Below, one piece after another: positions 1 through 8,385 of a stretch of DNA of 64,000 nt. Position 1 is the first letter of the stretch; each line of letters begins with the position of its first letter. The stretch comes from Nocardioidaceae bacterium SCSIO 66511. GTDB taxonomy: Bacteria > Actinomycetota > Actinomycetes > Propionibacteriales > Nocardioidaceae. The notes beneath the pieces are model-generated. The model worked only from the letters and a program-made list of their open reading frames with translations, was not told where the DNA came from and searched no databases. The position numbers were made by a program, and so were the translations under genes. The stretch covers positions 620,001 through 684,000 of the forward strand of contig CP095846.1 in assembly GCA_023100825.1 (NCBI GenBank). The letters run 5' to 3'.

Positions 1-2
1 AA

Positions 3-578
3 CGCAAGCTGGTGCGTCGACACGGCTCCGGTACGTTCGTCGCACCCAGCCAGGTAGCCAAACCCTTGTCGGCCACGTCGTTCTCCGAAGACATGCGTGC
101 TCGGGGGCTGCGCCCCGGCAGTCGTACAGTCTCCTGGCGGCAGCTCCCGGCGAGCCTCGCGTACGCGGCGCTGCTCGAGATCTCACCGCACGCCACGATC
201 CTGAGCGTACGAAGGCTGCGCCTCGCCGACGACATCCCGATGGCGATCGAAGACCTCTACGTACCGCAAGACCTGGTACCCGGACTCACCGGTGCAGAGT
301 TGCAGAACGCGTCGTTCTACGAGTTGCTCACCGAGCGCTTCGGCGTGACGATCCGCTCCGGTCAGCAGGTCATCGAGCCCTGCCTCGTCGACCCCGAAGA
401 CGCCGAGCTGCTCGACGTACCCGCAGGTGATCCGGCGTTCTGCTTCGAACGCACCTCGCGTACCGGCGACGGACGCGTCGCGGAGTTCGTGCGCTCCATC
501 TACCGCGGCGACCGGTATCGGATCGTCGCCCCGATATTCCCCGAACCGATCATGACAACCCAAGGTGACAAAAGTTAG
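3..578 (+). CDS. GntR/HutC-family transcriptional regulator, C-terminal part (5' end outside window)
   Basis: The reading frame is open from the first bases, so the gene starts upstream. The visible part opens with the wing of a GntR winged helix (RRHGSGTFV) and continues into a UTRA effector domain of about 165 residues with the usual pattern (LRLADDIPMAIEDLYVP, then SFYELL, and near the end FVRSIYRGDRYR). HutC-type regulators of this kind sense sugars or sugar phosphates. Thirty bases separate its stop from the solute-binding-protein gene, so it is the likely local repressor of the amino-sugar operon. The effector cannot be read from sequence; GlcNAc-6-P or MurNAc-6-P are guesses from context. 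Confidence 0.9.
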   Translation, partial: RKLVRRHGSGTFVAPSQVAKPLSATSFSEDMRARGLRPGSRTVSWRQLPASLAYAALLEISPHATILSVRRLRLADDIPMAIEDLYVPQDLVPGLTGAELQNASFYELLTERFGVTIRSGQQVIEPCLVDPEDAELLDVPAGDPAFCFERTSRTGDGRVAEFVRSIYRGDRYRIVAPIFPEPIMTTQGDKS

Positions 579-589
579 ACCTCTGGTCT
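577..589. promoter_or_regulatory. Short inverted repeat between regulator and ABC operon
   Basis: AGACC-TCT-GGTCT forms a 5-bp inverted repeat that overlaps the GntR stop codon. The half-sites resemble those bound by HutC-type regulators such as DasR, but in reversed order, so operator function is only a possibility. Confidence 0.25.
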
Positions 590-608
590 GGTAAGGAAGG
601 CAAGGACG

Positions 609-1937
609 ATGAGACGTCGAACCATCAGCGGTGTGGCGTGCCTGGCGGCACTCGCGCTCACCGTCGCGGCATGCGGCGGCGACGACGACAGTAGTGCGGG
701 CGGCGAGCTCAAGGAGTCTTCCTGCGCGCCGGTCACCGACGGCAGCGCAAAGGGCGAGAAGCTGACGGTCTGGATCATGGAGGGCACCAACCCGGACGCG
801 ACGCCGTTTTTCAAGGAGGTCAGCAAGAAGTTCGAGCAGCAGACCGGCGCGGAGCTCGACGTCCAGTTCGTCGCCTGGGCCGATGCGCAGGCGAAGTTCA
901 ACAACGCCATCGGTGGCGGTACGACCCCTGATGTTGCCGAGACCGGCACCACCTGGACCCCTGGGTTCGCCGATGCGGGCGCCCTGACCGACATCGACGC
1001 ATGCGTCGACGAGGCCGGCATCCGCGACGATCTCGTCGACAGCCTGGAAGAAGCGGGTACGTACGAGGACGACCTGTACGGCATGCCGTGGTACGCGGGC
1101 GTGCGCAGCATCGTCTACCGCACCGATGTCTTCAAGAAGGCCGGCGTCGAACCGCCCAAGTCCTGGGACGAGCTGGTCGAGGTCTCCGAGAAGCTGAAGA
1201 AGGCCGAGCCCGACATGCTGCCGTTCCCGGTTGCGGGCGACAGCGAGTACGGCGTCGACCCGTTCATCTGGGGCGCCGGCGGCGAGATCGCAACCGAGGA
1301 GGACGGGCAGTGGACCTCACAGCTCGACTCCGATGAGGCCCGCGAAGGCATCGAGTTCTACACCGGGCTCGACACCGAGCACGGCTTCTCCTCGGCCGCA
1401 GCGCGTACGTGGGACGAGACCGGCCTCAGCGACGCCTTCGCTCGCGGCGAGGCCTCGATGATCATCTCGGGTAGCTGGACGCCGGGCGCTCTGGTCGAAG
1501 AGAATCCCGAGCTGAAGGGCAAGATCGGCGCGTTCCCGATCCCGGGTCCGGAGGGCGACATGAGCCCGTCGTTCGTCGGCGGCTCGCATCTGAGCATGTT
1601 CAACAACGCCGAGAACCAAGACCTGGCGTGGACGTTCGTTCAGATGATGACGACCGGTGAGTTCGCCGAGAAGTGGGGCGAGCAGTCCGGCTTCTTCCCG
1701 GGCACCGAAACCCTGCTGAACAAGGTGATCGAGGAGGACGACCCGATCGTCGCCCCGTTCGCCGAGCAGATGGTCGACGCAGGCGCGAGCGTGCCGGTGA
1801 CGCCGCTGTACGAGAAGGTGCAGGGCAAGAGCACCATCCCGGCGATGGTGCAGGAGATCATCACCGGTAAGGCATCGGTCGACGACGCAACCTCGGCGGC
1901 GGCCGAGGAGATGAACAACATCTTCCAAGGCGGGTAG
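609..1937 (+). CDS. ABC sugar transporter, extracellular solute-binding lipoprotein
   Basis: 442 residues. The N-terminus is a lipoprotein signal: two arginines, a hydrophobic stretch and a lipobox ending LTVAAC with Cys22. The mature protein is a family 1 (CUT1-type) binding protein: LTVWIMEGT, then a region rich in acidic and aromatic residues, then SMIISGSWTPG. It should be anchored outside the membrane and pass its ligand to the two permeases that follow. A purine-rich AGGAAGG precedes the ATG. Co-transcription with NagZ, MurQ and AnmK suggests the ligand is a GlcNAc/MurNAc sugar or disaccharide; that is inference from context. Confidence 0.9.
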   Translation: MRRRTISGVACLAALALTVAACGGDDDSSAGGELKESSCAPVTDGSAKGEKLTVWIMEGTNPDATPFFKEVSKKFEQQTGAELDVQFVAWADAQAKFNNAIGGGTTPDVAETGTTWTPGFADAGALTDIDACVDEAGIRDDLVDSLEEAGTYEDDLYGMPWYAGVRSIVYRTDVFKKAGVEPPKSWDELVEVSEKLKKAEPDMLPFPVAGDSEYGVDPFIWGAGGEIATEEDGQWTSQLDSDEAREGIEFYTGLDTEHGFSSAAARTWDETGLSDAFARGEASMIISGSWTPGALVEENPELKGKIGAFPIPGPEGDMSPSFVGGSHLSMFNNAENQDLAWTFVQMMTTGEFAEKWGEQSGFFPGTETLLNKVIEEDDPIVAPFAEQMVDAGASVPVTPLYEKVQGKSTIPAMVQEIITGKASVDDATSAAAEEMNNIFQGG

Positions 1938-1947
1938 GAACAGCTAA

Positions 1948-2880
1948 GTGTCCGTCCTCTCATCCGGGCGACGCAGCCGGGCGCTGCCACACCGAAGGGT
2001 GTGGCGGCCCTGGCTGCTGCTCGCCCCGTCGATCCTCACCCTCGCCGTACTCCTGCTGTATCCACTGGGGCGGGTCGTGTACCTGTCCTTCCAGGACTAC
2101 GGCCTGCGTGAGCTCAACCTCGGGTTGAGCAACCCGGTCGGTCTCGACAACTATCGCGCGATCTTCGAGGATCCGCTATTTCGAACGGCCATCACCAACA
2201 CCGTGGTGTTCGCGTTCGTCTGCGTCGTGCTCACGGTCGTCCTGGGCACGCTCGTCGCTCTGCTACTCGTACGGTTAGGCACGAAGCTGCGGGCGTTGGT
2301 GACCACGGCGATCATGGTGGCGTGGGCGATGCCCGCGGTGACCGGTACGTACGTCTGGGTCTTCATCTTCGATACGCCGAGCGGCGTCGTGATGCGCGGC
2401 CTGAACCAGCTGGGAATGGTCGATCCGGACACGACGAACTGGTTCATCGACCGGGTCAGCTTCTACTCGATCGCGACCATCAACGTCGTGCATCACGGCT
2501 TCCCCTTCGTGGCGGTGACGGTGCTCGCCGGTCTGCTCACCCTTCCGGGCGAGATGATCGAGTCGGCACGCATCGACGGCGCCAACGCATGGCAGCGGTT
2601 CTGGAATGTCACGTTCCCGACGCTGCGTCCGGTGTTCGCCGTGGTGACGATCCTGTCGACGATCTGGGACTTCAAGGTGTTCACCCAGGTGTTCCTGATG
2701 CCCGGCGGCGACGGCACGAACCGCGATGTGCTCAACCTCGGCACCTGGTCGTACGTCACCGGCATTTCGCAGAAGGAGTACGGCCTCGGCTCGGCGATCG
2801 CAGTCGTGCTGACCTTGCTGTTGCTGTTGATCACGATCGTCTACCTACGGTCGATGTTCAAGGAGGACGAGCTGCGATGA
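1948..2880 (+). CDS. ABC sugar transporter permease, MalF/DasB type
   Basis: 310 residues, GTG start. A basic N-terminus is followed by about six membrane segments, beginning with LLLAPSILTLAVLLLYPLG. The EAA loop that contacts the ATPase is visible as ESARIDGANAWQRFWNVTFP. The end overlaps the start of the second permease (ATGA), which suggests translational coupling. As in many actinobacterial CUT1 systems, no ATPase gene accompanies the permeases, so a shared MsiK-like ATPase elsewhere is likely. Confidence 0.93.
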   Translation: MSVLSSGRRSRALPHRRVWRPWLLLAPSILTLAVLLLYPLGRVVYLSFQDYGLRELNLGLSNPVGLDNYRAIFEDPLFRTAITNTVVFAFVCVVLTVVLGTLVALLLVRLGTKLRALVTTAIMVAWAMPAVTGTYVWVFIFDTPSGVVMRGLNQLGMVDPDTTNWFIDRVSFYSIATINVVHHGFPFVAVTVLAGLLTLPGEMIESARIDGANAWQRFWNVTFPTLRPVFAVVTILSTIWDFKVFTQVFLMPGGDGTNRDVLNLGTWSYVTGISQKEYGLGSAIAVVLTLLLLLITIVYLRSMFKEDELR

Positions 2881-3806
2881 GCACGCAGACCGAAGCAGAG
2901 TCGGTGCGCGATGATGCGCCGCCGCCGTCCGCGAAGCAGCCGAAGGCGCGGCGTAAGGGGGCGATGAACCACACCCTCGGGGCGCGTACGACGACCGGCA
3001 AGGTGCTCACCGTCGTTGCGATCGTCGTGCTGCTCGTCTTCACCTTGCTGCCTGCGTTCATGATGGTGTCGACGTCGTTGGACGCGCGCTCCGACGACGG
3101 CTCTCGTTCGATGATCCCGACCGAGCTCACCCTCGAGCACTTCAAGTTCGTGCTCGATGAGGGCGGCTTCGTCACCTACATGCGCAACTCGCTGCTCGTC
3201 GGTGTCGGCACCGTACTGATCTCCGGTGTGCTCGCATTGCTTGCTGCGGTCGCCGTTTCCAGGTTCCAGTTCAAGCTGCGTACGTCGGTTCTGGTGATGG
3301 TGTTGATCGTGCAGATGGTGCCGCTCGAGGCATTGGTCATCCCGATGTTCATCCAGGCCCGTCACCTCGGGCTGCTGAACCAGCTGTTCGGCCTAGTGGT
3401 CGTCTACGTCGCGTTCTCCTTGTCGTTCGCGATCTGGATGTTGCGAGGCTTCGTCGCCGCTGTGCCGGTGGAGATCGAGGAGGCTGCGTACGTCGACGGG
3501 GCCTCCTGGTGGCGGATGTTCCGGTCGGTCCTGTTGCCGCTCGTTGCGCCGGGGCTCGTGGCGACCAGCATCTTCTCGTTCATCACCGCATGGAACGAGT
3601 TCATCTTCGCCATCACCTTCATGAGCGAGCAGTCGAACTACACCGCTGCGGCCGGATTGCGCAGCTTCTTCGGACGCTTCGGTGACAATGACTGGGGTGC
3701 GGTGATGGCGGGTTCGACGCTCATCACGGTGCCCGTGATGATCTTCTTCATCTTCGTGCAACGCCGGCTCGCCGAAGGTTTGGTGTCCGGCGCAGTCAAG
3801 GGGTAG
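2877..3806 (+). CDS. ABC sugar transporter permease, MalG/DasC type
   Basis: 309 residues. The ATG is chosen because it overlaps the upstream stop in an ATGA; the same frame is open much further upstream, but that part only shadows the first permease. After a cytoplasmic N-terminus of about 40 polar residues there are six membrane segments, and an EAA loop reading EEAAYVDGASWWRMFRSVLLP. It pairs with the previous permease to form the membrane channel. It ends four bases before the NagZ gene. Confidence 0.93.
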   Translation: MSTQTEAESVRDDAPPPSAKQPKARRKGAMNHTLGARTTTGKVLTVVAIVVLLVFTLLPAFMMVSTSLDARSDDGSRSMIPTELTLEHFKFVLDEGGFVTYMRNSLLVGVGTVLISGVLALLAAVAVSRFQFKLRTSVLVMVLIVQMVPLEALVIPMFIQARHLGLLNQLFGLVVVYVAFSLSFAIWMLRGFVAAVPVEIEEAAYVDGASWWRMFRSVLLPLVAPGLVATSIFSFITAWNEFIFAITFMSEQSNYTAAAGLRSFFGRFGDNDWGAVMAGSTLITVPVMIFFIFVQRRLAEGLVSGAVKG

Positions 3807-3810
3807 ACCC

Positions 3811-5265
3811 ATGAGAAACAGCGATGCCGGCGTACGCCGGTTGGTCAATGCCGTGCTCGTACCGGGCTTCTTCGGTACGAAGGTTCCGCCGTGGCTCGTA
3901 CGCGAGCTGGAGGACGGGCTCGGCGGGGTGTGCTGGTTTGCGCAGAACGTCCCCGACCGAGACACCGCGCGAGAGCTCGCGGACGATATCCACCGACTCG
4001 GCGAGCATCCGCTCGTGTGGTGCGATGAGGAAGGCGGTGCGGTCTCGCGACTGGACGCCGACCACGGGTCACCGTGGCCGGGCCATGCCGCGCTCGGCCA
4101 CGTCGATGACGTCGACGCGACCCGGAGTGTCGGCCTCGGAATCGGCACTGCGGCGCGCGAGAGCGGTATCGACGTCGTGCTCGCTCCCGTGGTCGACGTG
4201 AACTCCGAACCGGACAATCCGGTGATCGGCGTACGCTCCTTCGGTGCCGCGCCCGATCTCGTTGCGCGACACGGTGCCGCATTCGCCTCGGGCGTGCAGG
4301 CGGCCGGGGTTGCGGCCTGCGCGAAACACTTCCCCGGGCATGGTGCGACCCGGGTCGACTCGCACCTCGAGGCGCCGGTCGTCACGGCCGAGCGTGAAGT
4401 CCTCTGGGCGCGAGAGCTGGCTCCGTTCGTGACTGCCGTCGAGGCGGGCGTGAAATGCATCCTCACCTCGCACGTCGTGTTCCCCGCGGTCGACACCGAG
4501 CTCGCGACGATGAGTGCGACGTGGATGCGCATCCTGCGCGACGAGTTCGGGTTCGACGGTGTGATCGGCACCGATGCGCTTGATATGAAGGCGATCTCGG
4601 CGGGCGTCGGCCGCGGCGAGGGTGCAGTGCGGGCGCTGATCGCCGGCGTCGATGCCTTGGGCATCGGCAACCCTGCGTTCCCTGAACCCTACGACGATGC
4701 GGAGGTGTTCGAGGAGGTACGCATGGCCGTTCTCGGTGCGATCGACGACGGCCGGTTGACCGTTGGCCGCGTCGAGGAAGCGGCGGGCAGACTGGCCGAC
4801 CTTGCGACCTGGACCCGTCGCACGAATGCGTTCCCTGAGGCCGCGCGCGAAGGGCTCGGCATTGCTCGCCGGTCGATCGTGGCCGAAGGCGACGTACACC
4901 TCGACAAGGATCCGCTTGTACTCATGCAGCAGACCGGAAGCATGGCCGCCGGCGACGTGCGATTCCCGCTCGCGCGGTTCCTCGGCATCGGACGCTCGGC
5001 ACCGGCGTATGCAGACGTACGCTCCGCTGCCGATGCGCTGGCCGCGATGAACGAGCATCCAGATCGCTCGGTCGTCATCGTGACCGACGGCCTTGCCGGG
5101 ACGAGTGTCGTCGACGCGGTACGTGCGGTCGACCCCGCCGCCGTCGTCGTGCACAACGGCCCGGCCGGCACAGCCGAAGGTGTGACCGCACCGTTGGTTC
5201 GTACGTGGGGAGGCGGCGCCGCGAGCGCCGAGGCCACCGCCGAGAAGCTACTCGGAGGAGATTGA
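3811..5265 (+). CDS. nagZ: Glycoside hydrolase family 3, NagZ-type beta-N-acetylhexosaminidase
   Basis: 484 residues with no signal peptide, so probably cytoplasmic. GH3 hallmarks are present: CDEEGG (about 71-76), KHFPGHG (172-178), the D-S-H dyad (Asp183, His185) that acts as acid/base in NagZ enzymes, and a nucleophile-like GTDALDM (Asp255). NagZ removes GlcNAc from GlcNAc-(anhydro)MurNAc products of wall turnover. The protein is longer than the single-domain E. coli enzyme and carries about 140 further residues that I do not recognise. Its place between transporter and MurNAc enzymes implies that disaccharides are imported intact and split inside. Confidence 0.9.
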   Translation: MRNSDAGVRRLVNAVLVPGFFGTKVPPWLVRELEDGLGGVCWFAQNVPDRDTARELADDIHRLGEHPLVWCDEEGGAVSRLDADHGSPWPGHAALGHVDDVDATRSVGLGIGTAARESGIDVVLAPVVDVNSEPDNPVIGVRSFGAAPDLVARHGAAFASGVQAAGVAACAKHFPGHGATRVDSHLEAPVVTAEREVLWARELAPFVTAVEAGVKCILTSHVVFPAVDTELATMSATWMRILRDEFGFDGVIGTDALDMKAISAGVGRGEGAVRALIAGVDALGIGNPAFPEPYDDAEVFEEVRMAVLGAIDDGRLTVGRVEEAAGRLADLATWTRRTNAFPEAAREGLGIARRSIVAEGDVHLDKDPLVLMQQTGSMAAGDVRFPLARFLGIGRSAPAYADVRSAADALAAMNEHPDRSVVIVTDGLAGTSVVDAVRAVDPAAVVVHNGPAGTAEGVTAPLVRTWGGGAASAEATAEKLLGGD

Positions 5266-7118
5266 TGTCGGAGCGCCGCTGCATCGTTGGAGTCGATGTC
5301 GGCAAGACGGGTTGCCGTGTCGCCGTGCTCGACGGTGAGACTCGCACTGAGTGGACCGGGCGTGGGGTGGTGCCGACACCTGACGCTACCGGCGTACGTG
5401 TCGCCGGATCCGCTATCCGTAAGGCGATCCGGCAAGCGCTGGCGGCCTCCGGCTGTGCCGATGAAGCGGTCTCGTCGATAGCGGTCGGGATGGCCGGTGT
5501 CACGACACTGCGCGGCGGTGCCGCCGGTCTCGCCTCGCTGATCGGTGAGCAGTGGCGGGGCGTCGACGTCGCCGTCGCGACCGATGCGGTCACGGTGCAC
5601 GCCGGTGCGCTCGACGGAGCGCCCGGTGTCGCGCTGGCTGTGGGCACGGGCGCGATCGCGCTCGGGCTCGCCGCAGACGGCTCCATCCACCGCAGCGACG
5701 GCTGGGGTCAGTGGCTCGGCGACGACGGTAGCGGTACCTGGATCGGTCGCGAGGCACTGCGAGCCGCAGTGCGCGCCGACGACGGCCGTGGTCCGGCGAC
5801 AGCGTTGCTCGCCGCGGTCGAGCGCGCCTTCGTCCCGCTGGCAGACCTCGCCGCTACCTTGCCGTTCACGACCGACCTGCCCACGCGTACCGCCGAGTTC
5901 GTGCCCGAGGTGGTCGCGGTCGCCGAAGCCGACGACGAAGTCGCGCGGGCGATCCTGGAGCGGGCCGTCGCGTTCTGGGCCGAGTCGACGCTTGCTGCAG
6001 CTCGAGCAGTCGGTGCCGAGGCCGCAACGTGTTCGGGCGGCCTCGCCGAGATCCCCGAGATGTACGAAGGCTGGCGACGACTCGTCGAGGACTCGCTGAA
6101 GGTCGTCCCGGCATCCGGCTCCGCGCTCGACGGGGCGCTGCTGATCGCCGAGAGCCGCGATCTGCCGCACGAGCCCCAAGTGGCCAGGCACCGCACGGCT
6201 GCCGGGAGCGGCGACCGGGGCGAGAATCTCGATGTGCTGGCAACAGAAGGCGTACGCGACGGGCTCGACGACCTCGACACCCGTGACGCCGACCAGCTGG
6301 TCGACGTACTCCTCGACGCCGAGGGCAAGTTGCCACAGGTGCTCTCCGGAGCGCGTGATGCGATCGCCCAAGCGGTGAAAGCGATCGAGTCGGCGTTCCA
6401 GCAGGGCGGGCGCCTCGTCTACACCGGTGCCGGTACGCCCGGCCGTCTCGCGGCGCTCGATGCGGCGGAGTGCCCCCCGACGTTCGGCACACCTGCCGGG
6501 CAGGTGGTCGCCGTTCTCGCCGGCGGGTCCGATGCGTCGACCTCCGCGATCGAGGGAGCCGAAGACCGCGTGGACGAAGCCGCGACCGCGCTCGCCGCCC
6601 TCGATATCGGCCCGAACGATGTCGTCGTCGGGATCTCCGCGTCCGGGCGTACGCCGTTTGTCCTTGCGTCGTTGGAGTCTGCGCGTGCTGCAGGTGCCGT
6701 GACGGTCGCGATGGTCAACAACCCGGACAGCGTGATCGCCGACTCGGCAGACATCGCAATCGAGCTCCTGACCGGTGCTGAGGTGATCGGAGGGTCGACC
6801 CGACTGACCGCCGGCACGGCCCAGAAGGTCACTCTGAACACTCTGTCGACGGCAGCGATGGTCCGCCTCGGCAAGACCTACGGTCCGCGGATGGTCGACG
6901 TCGTAGCGTCGAACCACAAGCTGCGTAGGCGCGCTGCGCGGATCGTACGTGAGGTCTGCGACGTCGACGATGCGACCGCGCTCGAGACCCTCGAGGCAGC
7001 GCAGTGGCAGACGAAGATCGCAATCGTCACCCTGCTTGCGGGCGTCGACGTCGACGACGCGCGGGTGCGGCTTGACGAAGCCGGCGGGCGGGTACGCACT
7101 GCGGTCGGCGATCGATGA
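5265..7118 (+). CDS. murQ: Fusion: BadF/BcrA-type amino-sugar kinase + MurNAc-6-phosphate etherase (MurQ)
   Basis: 617 residues. The ATG sits in a TGATG overlap with nagZ behind GGAGG. Residues 1 to about 305 form a BadF/BcrA/NagK-like ATPase: phosphate loop DVGKTGCR near the start and DGWGQWLGDDGSG in the middle. Residues from about 318 to the end are a full MurQ domain: GAGTPGRLAALDAAECPPTFG, IEGAED, GISASGRTPF, GSTRLTAGTAQK. MurQ converts MurNAc-6-P to GlcNAc-6-P and lactate. The kinase half could phosphorylate GlcNAc released by NagZ, or MurNAc. The order fits one polypeptide doing two successive steps of wall-sugar salvage. Both halves look complete. Confidence 0.9.
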   Translation: MSERRCIVGVDVGKTGCRVAVLDGETRTEWTGRGVVPTPDATGVRVAGSAIRKAIRQALAASGCADEAVSSIAVGMAGVTTLRGGAAGLASLIGEQWRGVDVAVATDAVTVHAGALDGAPGVALAVGTGAIALGLAADGSIHRSDGWGQWLGDDGSGTWIGREALRAAVRADDGRGPATALLAAVERAFVPLADLAATLPFTTDLPTRTAEFVPEVVAVAEADDEVARAILERAVAFWAESTLAAARAVGAEAATCSGGLAEIPEMYEGWRRLVEDSLKVVPASGSALDGALLIAESRDLPHEPQVARHRTAAGSGDRGENLDVLATEGVRDGLDDLDTRDADQLVDVLLDAEGKLPQVLSGARDAIAQAVKAIESAFQQGGRLVYTGAGTPGRLAALDAAECPPTFGTPAGQVVAVLAGGSDASTSAIEGAEDRVDEAATALAALDIGPNDVVVGISASGRTPFVLASLESARAAGAVTVAMVNNPDSVIADSADIAIELLTGAEVIGGSTRLTAGTAQKVTLNTLSTAAMVRLGKTYGPRMVDVVASNHKLRRRAARIVREVCDVDDATALETLEAAQWQTKIAIVTLLAGVDVDDARVRLDEAGGRVRTAVGDR

Positions 7119-8305
7119 TCGTCGTCGCTGTCGCCTCCGGTACGTCCGCGGACGGCTGCGATGTCGCCGCCGTCGAGGTCGCGTGGGACGACACCGCGAT
7201 TGAGATGCGCGTACTCGGCACGGATGAGTATGCGTTTCCCGACGGGCTGTCCGCCCGGGTGCTCGCCACCTTGCCTCCGGCCACGCCCGGTATGGCCGAG
7301 GTGTGTCGCCTCGACACCGACCTGGGCAAGGCGTTCGCTGCGGCCGCGGAGCTCGGCGTACGCGAGCTGGCCGGCGGGTCGGCGGATCTTGTGGTCTCTC
7401 CGGGGCAGACGGTCTTTCACGATGTCGTCGACGACCGCTGTCTCGGCACTCTCCAGCTCGGCCAGCCAGCTTGGATCGCCGAGCGGACCGGCTTGGCGGT
7501 GGTCTCCGACCTTCGCGCGAGCGATGTCGCCGCCGGAGGACACGGCGCACCGTTGGCCAGCACCTTCGACGCATTGTGGCTTGCGGGCTTGGCGGACGGC
7601 AGACCGGTAGCCGCGTTGAACCTCGGCGGAATCGCGAACGCCTCTGTTGTCGATCCGTCGGCCCGACTACTCGCGTCATTCGACACCGGGCCCGCAAACT
7701 GCCTGCTCGATGTCGCGGCGGCGCAGGTGAGCGGCGGCGCGTTCGCGAGTGATGTCGACGGACGTCTGGCGCTCGCCGGCAGCGTCGACGAGCGACTCCT
7801 GGAGCGGTTGCTCGCGGACACGTACTTCGACCTGGCGCCGCCGAAGTCAACCGGCCGAGAGCTATTCTCGGCCGACTTCCTGGCGTCAGCCCGTGCGGGG
7901 CTCGAGGTGAGCGACGCCGATTTGCTCGCCACTCTGACGGAGTTCACAGCTCGTACGATCGGCGATGCACTGCGTCCCTACGGCGTCGGAGAGGTCGTCG
8001 CGTCGGGTGGCGGAGTACGTAATCCCGCGCTGATGCAGGCGATCGAGCGTCAGCTGGCGCCGGCGACGCTCGCTCGCGCGGAAGACCACGGAGTCGACGG
8101 CGATGCGAAGGAAGTGCTGCTGTGGGCGCTGCTCGGCTTCCTGAGCTGGCACGGGCTACCCGGTACTGTGCATGCCGGTGAACGCGTCAGCACCGGAGCA
8201 GCCGAACCGCGCGTACTCGGCCGCATCACCCGAGGTGCCGAAGCGCTCGACCTACCGACACCGAGAACCTCGGCGCCGAGCGCGCTGCGGCTGACCCTCG
8301 GATGA
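7115..8305 (+). CDS. anmK: 1,6-anhydro-N-acetylmuramic acid kinase (AnmK)
   Basis: 396 residues; ATG overlaps the fusion gene's stop (ATGA). AnmK features: SGTSADGCD at the N-terminus, the DLRASDVAAGGHGAPL segment containing the catalytic Asp, ALNLGGIAN, FDTGPAN and SGGGVRNPALM. The enzyme opens and phosphorylates anhMurNAc to MurNAc-6-P, the substrate of the MurQ domain encoded just upstream. The usual HGQT motif reads SPGQTVFH here, so its His is replaced by Pro. AnmK implies use of anhydro-sugars made by lytic transglycosylases. A strong hairpin follows the gene. Confidence 0.92.
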   Translation: MIVVAVASGTSADGCDVAAVEVAWDDTAIEMRVLGTDEYAFPDGLSARVLATLPPATPGMAEVCRLDTDLGKAFAAAAELGVRELAGGSADLVVSPGQTVFHDVVDDRCLGTLQLGQPAWIAERTGLAVVSDLRASDVAAGGHGAPLASTFDALWLAGLADGRPVAALNLGGIANASVVDPSARLLASFDTGPANCLLDVAAAQVSGGAFASDVDGRLALAGSVDERLLERLLADTYFDLAPPKSTGRELFSADFLASARAGLEVSDADLLATLTEFTARTIGDALRPYGVGEVVASGGGVRNPALMQAIERQLAPATLARAEDHGVDGDAKEVLLWALLGFLSWHGLPGTVHAGERVSTGAAEPRVLGRITRGAEALDLPTPRTSAPSALRLTLG

Positions 8306-8335
8306 AGTCGCCGCCTCCCGTGTGTACCTGGTGAA

Positions 8336-8372
8336 GGTCCGCTTCGCACGGTGGCACCGTGCGAAGCGGACC
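8336..8372. terminator. Hairpin between convergent anmK and lysyl-oxidase genes
   Basis: A perfect 17-bp inverted repeat (GGTCCGCTTCGCACGGT and its complement) with a three-base loop. No T-run follows, which is common for high-GC terminators. It lies between two convergent genes and could stop transcription from both sides. Confidence 0.7.
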
Positions 8373-8385
8373 TCGACCGTGACTG

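Noticed and set aside
577-589. DasR-type operator for the amino-sugar operon
   Set aside because: Half-sites are in the opposite order from the known DasR consensus, so it is recorded only as a short inverted repeat of unknown role.
2322-2876. N-terminal extension of the second ABC permease
   Set aside because: The frame is open but merely runs out of phase through the first permease; the ATGA overlap start gives the normal family N-terminus.
4689-7850. Minus-strand open frame of about 1050 codons across nagZ, the kinase-MurQ fusion and anmK
   Set aside because: It is antisense to three well-supported genes, has arginine/proline-rich composition typical of high-GC shadow frames and no ribosome site.
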